Both the position numbers and the translations under genes were made by a program. DNA of 10,724 nucleotides from Ichthyophonus hoferi (taxonomy: Eukaryota > Opisthokonta > Ichthyosporea > Ichthyophonida > Ichthyophonidae): the NCBI GenBank assembly GCA_002751075.1, contig NAOQ01000128.1, forward strand, positions 12,462 through 23,185, written 5' to 3'. The notes under the pieces were generated by a model. It ran no database searches, was not told the origin of the DNA, and saw nothing but the letters and a program-made list of their open reading frames with translations. Shown here one piece after another: positions 1 through 7,867 of this stretch (the stretch's first letter is position 1; every line of letters starts with the position of its first letter).

Positions 1-90
1 ACAGTACATAATATATCATATAATAAAATGACAGTACATAATATATCATATAATAAAATGACAGTACATAATATATCATATAATAAAATA
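1..90. repeat. Three tandem copies of a 30-bp unit
   Basis: Copies at 1-30, 31-60 and 61-90 begin ACAGTACATA and are identical except for the last base of the third copy. The array reaches base 1, so its full copy number is unknown. It probably lies in the intron after the last visible methyltransferase exon. Confidence 0.95.
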
Positions 91-94
91 AAAC

Positions 95-112
95 AGAGAG
101 AGAGAGAGAGAG
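95..112. repeat. (AG)9 microsatellite
   Basis: Nine AG units directly follow the 30-bp tandem array. With the array, this makes the left edge a simple-sequence block. The rest of 113-337 is AT-rich with an (AT)n run near 299-311, and I see no coding signal in it on either strand. Confidence 0.9.
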
Positions 113-337
113 GTAGAGAAAAATACTAGTACAAAAGTACAAAGGCGTAAATAATGAAGGTGCTTCTCATGCAATGGCTGGGTTATGTGATAAGGAACCA
201 ATCAAATATAGAATGTGATTAAACATAAAAAACTAAGGTGTAGCAAGATGATTACTATCCAATAGGCAGAGGACAGAACTAAATGTTTTTATGAAAGATA
301 TATATATATATACATCTACACGTACACATATACCTAC

Positions 338-3300
338 TCATTCCTCAATGGCAGGGAGGTTACGTCCCATTGGACTATATCCATAGGTCCTTGTTTAAAG
401 CTCTCGGCTTCAACTGCAGCAGTGTTCAATTTGCATCGTTGTATACCTGTATAATTAATTAATTTATATCCATTTTTAATAAGCCAATCCACATTAACCA
501 GTTATACAACTAAACTAATATTCGCTAAACAAGATTTGGCACTAATGAAATAGGCTCATAGCAGGTATAGGGAGAAGATGATTAAACTTAGATCAAAGAG
601 AAGAGATAATATGTAGAACAAAGAATACAGGATTGTTATGCTTGACACTATAACAATATCTCTCCTTGCGTATTATGCCATTTCAATTCTTTGCTATTCG
701 CCTCTCCTCTTTCCTAATACATCACCTTCCCTCTCTCCCTCCCTCTCTCTCCCTGTCTCAATATGTACCTCCTATGTACGTATACGTACAATTATACAGA
801 ACAATGAGTATAGGAAGGAATAAGTAGCTGTGCACACTATAATTTGCACATGATCGATAGAAAACATTAACAATGTATATATAACTAAACACGGACCTCT
901 TTATTGGCCCATTAGTTTTAATGTATGTACCGGCATATACAGTAGCCCTTACCTAACATATTACTATCGCCCATAACATTGTAGGTAGAGGGCACGCAAA
1001 TTGCAGTTTCGATATTTATAGACCCTCCTCCACACATAGGATCCACCACAACATCCCCTATGTATATCCCTATAGTTAGAATTTCACCATTATAATGTTG
1101 GTGCGCTGATTGCTTCATATCACCTTAGCACTACATTATATAAATTATAGAACGAGAAAGGATAACAGTATATCTATAAGGATATGAATTAGTTTTAATT
1201 AGCTCTGCACCAATATAACATTGCTGGCTTAAATAATTAACATATTTGTACGCAACATCAATTGTAGAACGAGAAAGCATATTATTATATCTACAAGAAT
1301 GTGTATTACTTTGTTTGGAAATACAAACAAGACTGTGATTGGATAAAACTATATGATATTGATGTCACGCGTTCTACAGACTGGTTCGCTTTGTTTAATT
1401 TAAAGTTAAAAATGAGGATTTAATTGAGTATATTATTAACAACAGATTATAATAATAGATTAATGAGCAGTGTGGGAATGATACAGGAGGGATAGTATAA
1501 GATAGTGTAATTTAAGTAATTAGATATACCTTCAGATACATATACATATACAAGCATGCATGCACACATTCATAAAAACATACCTACATACATACATGCA
1601 TATATACATACCTACATACATACATGCATATATACATATATACATACAGACATGCACACATGCATACACATGTCTACATATCCACATTAATGACACTACC
1701 ATCTTTAGCCTTAGCCAGGTGTAGCATAGCATAACACAAGGTAGAACGTAAAGTAGTAGGCCCAAAGGCAACCACGTGTCTTTTATAAAGGGCCTCCTTG
1801 GTTAACCGAAGACTCACCCACATGTCTCTGCATATAAACATTGTAAGCTGTTTGGCTACAAATCATTGCTGAAAAAGGTATAGCCCAATAGGAGATAGAG
1901 GCTATATTGAGCGTAGATATCGTGTATAATATTATCATTATATTGCCCAATCAGCCTACATACTAATAATCAACTTTAGTAAATCTTAATTAAAAGCTAC
2001 TTCCTTCAATAAACAATCAGTGCTAAGTTTATTTTTTTCCCATTGACTTCTTAAAATAACTATGGTAACACAGATAAAAAATATAACCAGGAGACTGCTT
2101 AATTTGCATTTGTTAAATTTATACCTTACTCGTCAGTGGTCTATATGGTGTTTAAAATGAACCAAAACTAGTATCTAGAAACCATTATTAATAAGCCAGT
2201 GATACAAGCAATACACTGTAATAAAACATATACCTTTCAATAATATTGAGATGAACGTCAATGTCAGGATGGCTTAGATCAACTCTCCATTGGTTGGCAT
2301 TGTGAATACCTTAGTGCAAACGAATAGGAAGAAGGGAAAAGAGAAAATAAGAGTGAATGATGAGGATGTGATGACCGGAGAGAGAAATAGGAGATATCCT
2401 ATAGGAGGAGAGGAGAAGGAAAGAAGGTACCTTACTGATACAGGATGTAAGTAACATTTGTGCCTTATCATGCCATAGACATGCATTATTCGTTCATTGC
2501 AATAAAATACACAATGTATTAAATATACCACAACGGGTGGGATAGTAGTAAAATATATACCATATCCTAGGGCTCCTCCAGCCGCGATGGAGGTAAACCC
2601 TTCTGGATGCTTCCCTAGACGATGTGGTGAAACACGAAAGGCTGGCAGGGCATCCTATAGGCATGCTATATTAAAAATATTAAAAATTAAAAAATTAATT
2701 TTTTAATTAATTTTTTAAAAATCAATTTCTTAGTGTACAATAAACTCGTTGTATGTTTACCGATGTGTGTATGGAACTAAAATAAAAAAGAAGCCCATTG
2801 CTAAGTCGAAACCAGTCCAACACACATATGCCATGACCAATCATGTAGACTTACATCAACATATTAGCCAGTAATATTACAGGTATAATCTGATACAACT
2901 AGTGTGTATATATATAGGGTATTATATGTATTTTATGGGTTATATTATAATGTCTTAGCAGGCCTGCAATCTCTCTTAACATTAATACAATTAATTAAAG
3001 TGTTTGCTGGCTTGGGTAGTGTTTGTACAGAATTATATGGTTTTCACATATACCATTGGATTTATTCACGCACCATTTATTGGCCAATGTGTTGCAGTAA
3101 TATTTATGAACTTATAACTATTGACTAATATGTCTTAACAACACACATACCTCATGCCCTTCCCCACCAATCTCAGTAGGATGAAAGATTTTCCACACAT
3201 CAACAGCCTGTGACCTACAACCAATCAGTATAGTTAGCAATACTCTAATGCTATGCAGGTATCCATGACTACCACTGGGTATGTACCTTTCCACCCCATG

Positions 3301-5073
3301 AGACAGTCTAAGCCATACAAATTAGGCATGAGAGCGCAAACAATTAAAAGATAAAACCAATGAGAAATCAGGGATAAAACTAAGAAATAACATACAACCA
3401 CTCATTATTTACCAATAAAACTCAAATTCTAATTTACATATTTACTTTAATACCACAATAAACGCATTCTAGTTGCGCATGCATACATAAAAATTTTAAT
3501 AAATAAATTTTTGAATACGCTAATAAAATTTATAAAAGGCTTTAAACACGTCAATTAAAATTTTAAAAAATGTATGTGAATTATACAGGCATTGTTGTAC
3601 ATGGTACAGCGATTATAGCATTAAGATACTGTAATGCTTGGATTGGAGCATATGCTGTTGTGCTTGCGTTTGCGTGTTTAAATATACATGCAAGTATAGT
3701 TTAGTAGGCAAATTATCCTATAAGATAGGGATGATTGCATTGCATGTATGACTGTATAAACCATACTGTGTATTATATTCCTATAGCAGAATAACCACCT
3801 TTATACTTGTAGCAAAACAATAATAATATTAAACATATGGTAATGTAATGTGTACATATAACCAGCGCCTTACCAAGGGAGTGTAGCTGGAAGTGCTATT
3901 ATGTGTTGAAGTAAGTCATCTGTAAGGGTGTTTTCAGGAAGGTTCTCTGGAAGATGTGCCACCACAACATAGAGATGGTCAACTAAACGCAGGGAGAGGG
4001 CCTGTATAGTGAGGAAAGAAGGATTAAAACGGATCAGTCTTGGTCTGATTTAGTGCAATTAAATACGTATATTTATATATACATATACATAGATTGTGTT
4101 GCATTTGTGAGAATTTGAAACAAAGTATAATTATAAAAAGGAGTCCACTACAGTGGGTACAACAATACACCGTCAGACCAGTAGGTAGGTCTATTAGAGT
4201 GTAAGTCAATATACAATTACCTCCTTGGTCTTAGACCCAGGCAGGGTAAAGAACACTCTCCCCTTATGCCTGGTGACTGTCCTAACTATCCCCTTCAATC
4301 GCTCTTCGATTTCATCTCCAAGAAGCTACAGGTGGCACTTATGTTAGAACTGAAGCCAGGGTTACTACTTTTAATACCTCGTAAGTCAAGTTTAGGCATG
4401 TATTCCCTTCTTTTCTTCGATCTTTCAAAGGTTATAAGTAAGTATTAAGTATTAGAGGTACAAGGGGAAGATGTGAAAGGATTGTAACTGTTTCTATGCA
4501 TTTACCGGTATATACACGGGAAGGATAAGATGAATGGAAAGATAAATGAGTATGGATCTTGATGTTTCAATGTAGCTGAGATCCTATATATATTCATATA
4601 TTGGGAGGAGAAAATAGAAAAAGACTGAAAAATTAAAATAAGAAACTATATATATAGTAACCCTTCGTGTGTTCTATTCAATATTTATGCTTTGAAAAAG
4701 AAGAGTTAAGTAAAATCATTTCTTCATAATTATAAAAGAACAGTTCAAAATACCACCCAAATAGAGTGGACAATAGGTTATGGGTGTACAGGTAATACTA
4801 CCACCCCCTCTAACAGAAGATCTTCTTTATAGTCCTACGAAATTCATGTAATATTTGTCTAATCATCCATCCCACCATTCCGTTTACTCCTTAGTCCCCC
4901 GAGCTCTGCTCCTTCCCTATATTGTCGCCAGTTCTGTAGGCTTTACTTACACCCTCTAGCCCGTTACTGACTGTTCCATACAGTGTAACCAAAGAGTCAG
5001 GTCCATTGACACTAGAAACATCCTTAGGCAAGGTACCAGGTGAAATATGTTCCATGTTAAATAGTTTTATCAT
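338..5073 (-). CDS. THUMPD3: THUMPD3-type tRNA (guanine-N2) methyltransferase, nine exons, 3' end outside window
   Basis: Family role: THUMPD3, with its partner TRMT112, adds an N2-methyl group from SAM to guanine in tRNA acceptor-stem and nearby positions. Exons read on the minus strand: 5073-4951, 4325-4221, 4001-3874, 3214-3151, 2654-2561, 2309-2234, 1827-1700, 1057-953, 446-338. Every internal intron is GT-AG and all phases match, giving about 310 residues. Residues 24-135 form the THUMP region (SLVTLYGTVSNGLEG, then ALSLRLVDHLYVVV, then LPWSQAVDVWKI). Residues 146-165 hold the FRVSPHR start of the second half. The methyltransferase follows: FGPTTLRST (218-226), SAM motif I DPMCGGG (245-251), ribose-binding acidic GDSN (269-272) and IVQWDVTSLPLR (298-309). 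The motif with the catalytic TDLPFG of animal THUMPD3 is missing here because about 100 C-terminal residues lie left of the window. The last visible donor (GTAGGT at 337-332) avoids an in-frame TAG. The first ATG (5073) follows an in-frame TAG by one codon; the second (5055, MEHISPG) has the better Kozak context and may be the true start. Similarity was judged from memory of the human protein. Confidence 0.9.
724..758. repeat. CT-rich low-complexity tract
   Basis: Impure CCCTCT/CTCTCC run in the 506-nt intron between the methyltransferase exons at 953-1057 and 338-446. Read on the gene's strand it is purine-rich, so it is not that intron's polypyrimidine tract. Confidence 0.7.
1146..1308. repeat. 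Pair of diverged 46-bp direct repeats in a THUMPD3 intron
   Basis: Copy one is 1146-1191 and copy two 1263-1308, offset by 117 bp. Hand alignment without gaps gives 37 matches in 46. Both hold TAGAACGAGAAAG and TATATCTA. They lie in the 642-nt intron between exons 1700-1827 and 953-1057. Confidence 0.6.
1537..1680. repeat. TACA/CATG/CATA-type tetranucleotide repeat tract
   Basis: A long imperfect run of TACATACA, CATGCATG and CATATATA words sits in the same intron as the 46-bp repeats, close to the donor of exon 1700-1827. It creates a long open frame on the minus strand made mostly of Cys, Tyr, Met and Val, which is a repeat artefact. Confidence 0.85.
2685..2708. repeat. 24-bp perfect AT palindrome
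   Basis: The sequence is AATTAAAAAATT followed by its exact reverse complement. It lies about 30 bp upstream (minus strand) of the acceptor for methyltransferase exon 2654-2561, within a longer run of A and T. It could form a cruciform or RNA hairpin in the intron but may be just low-complexity sequence. Confidence 0.7.
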
Positions 5074-5167
5074 ACACTAGGTATCCCAATATGTCACTAT
5101 ATAGCTAATATAAAACATAGATGGCCCTCTATTCCTCCTATACAAGAGTTATTTTGTGTTTTCCACG

Positions 5168-5290
5168 TTGATCGCCGCACTGTTTGCGATCAATGTTATT
5201 TAATCGCCTAATAATAAGAGATTAATAGTAAATCGCTGAGTAATCACAGATTAATGGCTAATCACATATTAATAGGAGATAATAGTTGAT
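5168..5290. promoter_or_regulatory. Cluster of TAATC/GATTA and ATCGC words with an inverted repeat, upstream of THUMPD3
   Basis: The cluster lies about 95-220 bp upstream of the first ATG of the minus-strand methyltransferase gene. It opens with perfect 8-bp arms TTGATCGC (5168-5175) and GCGATCAA (5186-5193). ATCGC then recurs at 5203 and near 5232. GATTAAT or ATTAATAG words recur near 5220, 5250 and 5267, and TAATCAC appears twice. TAATC is the core bound by K50-type (Otx/bicoid-like) homeodomains, but no factor can be named from sequence alone. It could also be a decayed tandem repeat of about 30 bp. No TATA box or initiator was identified with confidence. Confidence 0.35.
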
Positions 5291-5799
5291 CTACAGTCCC
5301 ATTCTACTATGTTATTGTATTAAACCATCACTTTTAGCCGATGTATAACTTTCCTTCTCTTGATTTCACAAATATTATTTAAGGGGATAGAAATATTCGG
5401 TTAGTAAACGCCCCATGAAATTTTAGTTAGGATACTTGTAGCTTAGTATTATCTTTTGCTTTATACAATTTGAACGCAAGCAATAAAAAAGAGAAAAGAG
5501 CTGGCGTTCCAGCGTGATATATATAGACAACAAAGCTGTTATAAAGTAAAAGAAAAATTGATTATAAAACAATTAAAGTTGTTACATAGTTAACTACAAC
5601 TGCCAAGGTTTTATATTTTGCTCCTTTTTACCTAATCATCTGTGGTATTATTATTCTAGGCTCAGAGCAGCTTATCATTCTCGAATTACTACGTAAACAA
5701 CTCTTATCCCGACAACACCAATTTTTAATTTATTACATAGGTGGATCTTATCCTCAACAGTATATCTGTGGTGTTTTTGAATATACATGAGGGACTATC

Positions 5800-5814
5800 A
5801 AAAAAAAAAAAAAA
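5800..5814. repeat. A15 homopolymer
   Basis: Fifteen A residues in intergenic DNA. No SINE or LINE body was recognised before it, so it is listed only as a simple tract. Confidence 0.8.
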
Positions 5815-6848
5815 CAACACACAAAACGTAGCGTTTTCAATGAAGAAACATAATATTATTGCTTCAAATATTAACGTAGACTGCACATTGTAGGTAGTAG
5901 TTTGTATGTGGAATTTTGCAATAAGCATAATCAGAAGGAGGCTATGTTTCTGATAGTGTGTTGTAATGACAATACGCCGCACTGAAAGGGTTGATAGCTA
6001 AGCTCACTTACTTTCTCCTTGAACACGAATTATTCACATTTCTTTATGATAATATTCTAGCTTACATAAAATAAGGAAACGGTATCAGGATTCTGGATCT
6101 AAACCTGGTGGTTGGTTAGCGTAATTATTATGACTTTTTGGAAAAAAAATAGGTGGAATTATTTTATGACGTTAATTATAATTATGTTCCTGTACATAAT
6201 ATAGATAACAGGGGCTTGCTCCACTACGATTATAATAGTCAATTCAGTATATATATATTTGCACATATTTATATGCACAAGTTTTTATTACTATATGAGC
6301 TGCTAGTTCTGATGTTCTAGAACTACATCCGCTGGTTGCCAGATAAAATAACTGCAGCTGACGGATTGGTGATTATTTAACACACCAATCATATTTTTAG
6401 ATCTCATTAAAAATTTAACATGAGCATGGGCCGCACGATGATAAATTAGTTGCGCACCCAAGACAAGAAAAGAAAAAATAAACGATCGAATCATTAGTAT
6501 TATTTTTTTCCAGTCTAGTATGCTATAGATAGTTCTAACACAGAATTTCTTAAGTGCTCTTCATTTTAATAGCATATCAACTGTTATTGGCATACGAGTC
6601 CAGATCCCTCAGCATTAGCAGAGGTAAACCTGATAACTCATATACTATCACTGAATCACTCACTCAGTCACTACTTACGCACAATTTTAAAAAGAGGAGT
6701 GCAGCAATTCTAAGAAAATATAGTGAGTAATTATAGAAAATTAATAATGTATTAAAAGGAAAGCATAATTTAAGTTAGTATAGGAGTCTTTATTTTACTA
6801 TAACAATGTCTACAGTTGTTGTAATTGAAATTATATTTCACTCTGAAA

Positions 6849-6917
6849 ATAATTAGACACCTGCCACTTATTCTAGTTTGACTTTTGAACTCGCAGGCCT
6901 GCAAAAAGTCTAATTAT
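6849..6917. repeat. Small foldback element with 10-bp perfect arms
   Basis: Arms ATAATTAGAC (6849-6858) and GTCTAATTAT (6908-6917) enclose 49 nt. Inside are CCTGC (6860-6864) and the palindrome GCAGGCCTGC (6893-6902), so a second short stem can extend the first. It could be a remnant of a miniature inverted-repeat element, a regulatory hairpin or chance. No target-site duplication is clear. Confidence 0.4.
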
Positions 6918-7867
6918 GGTTGGAATCCATTATTAATTAACATTTAAAGTAACCTCCTTACTAACAGGTTTACTAAAATGTACTGATTTATTTTATATAA
7001 ACCTTTGTATGTGTAAGAACTGAGCCGGCCCACCTTAGACTTATATAAATATCCTATACCAATGCTTATAACAATATACGAAAGATAAAACTCTAAAAAA
7101 TGTTTCAGGTCGACATAACATAGTATAGGATTTTTTTTTACTTTCTAAGTTATTTTGAACAACCGTTGTTTATTTTTTCTTTTCACTATTTCTTTATGAA
7201 GATATGCCAAGTAACGTTTTATTTGTTCTGTCTTAACACAGGCCTACATTAGTATTTATATATTTTTATAAACATTAAAATGTGCTATAGAAACAAACAT
7301 TTTCTCTGGTAGTTTTGATTGCAAGCCAAGTAAATATATAACCATAATTGGCATATCATTTGTTTATCTGATTAAAACTAAGTATTATTTTTAATAGGTG
7401 AAACAATAGGCTTATAAGCATTTATCTGTCAATGTGCATGTATTCTATAATGTTTACATACATTTTTAAATTGTTTTTTTTTTTGGCGTAAATTAACTTT
7501 AATTCTCAACTGCATATACTACTATGCTGTAATTGAATATAATTACAATAATAAACACCTTCATTTTTGTATTTGGTTTTATATTTATTCAGACTTGCTC
7601 TATTATTTTTAAGTTTTAATTTTACATATAATATTAAGGTGCAATACCAAAATATTCACACAGCTGTGCACTTTGTTTTTGTTAACATATCATGCCCCTT
7701 CAATATATATACAAACATTAATAATACCTTAAAACAGGCTTATATATAGACAATACTCATCCCGGCTGCTATTGTCATAGCATCAACATTGTCCCCTCAT
7801 GTTTCCCAGAAAAAATATAGTTTATTGTTTTTTTAACTCACATTTATAATTCTTCAGATTAATTCTA

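Larger units (their letters stand above)
5074..7867. other. Intergenic region between the two divergent genes
   Basis: About 2.8 kb of mostly AT-rich DNA between the start codons of the minus-strand methyltransferase gene and the plus-strand glycosyltransferase gene. It must hold both promoters. I find no exon chain with matching phases. A GC-richer patch (about 7750-7815) and an acceptor-like TTCTTCAG (7850-7857), 10 nt before the ATG at 7868, hint that the plus-strand gene has an upstream 5' UTR exon, but no matching donor was settled. Confidence 0.6.

Noticed and set aside
1-337. Search for the catalytic TDLPFG exon of the methyltransferase
   Set aside because: No minus-strand frame here resembles it; it must lie left of the window.
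638-823. 61-codon plus-strand frame rich in Ser and Pro
   Set aside because: The Ser/Pro run comes from the CT-rich tract in a THUMPD3 intron; no family motif or splice support.
1532-1771. 79-codon minus-strand open frame
   Set aside because: Only its first part (1700-1771) is coding, and in the methyltransferase reading frame; the tail is translated TACA/CATG repeat.
2274-2531. 85-codon minus-strand frame with hydrophobic stretches
   Set aside because: It is the intron between exons 2654-2561 and 2309-2234, in the wrong frame for the exon it overlaps; the hydrophobic part is the acceptor's polypyrimidine tract.
4266-4448. 60-codon plus-strand frame
   Set aside because: Antisense shadow of methyltransferase exon 4325-4221.
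5725-5982. 85-codon minus-strand frame next to the A15 tract, considered as a SINE or LINE end
   Set aside because: Phe run is the translated homopolymer; no element body, promoter boxes or target duplication seen.
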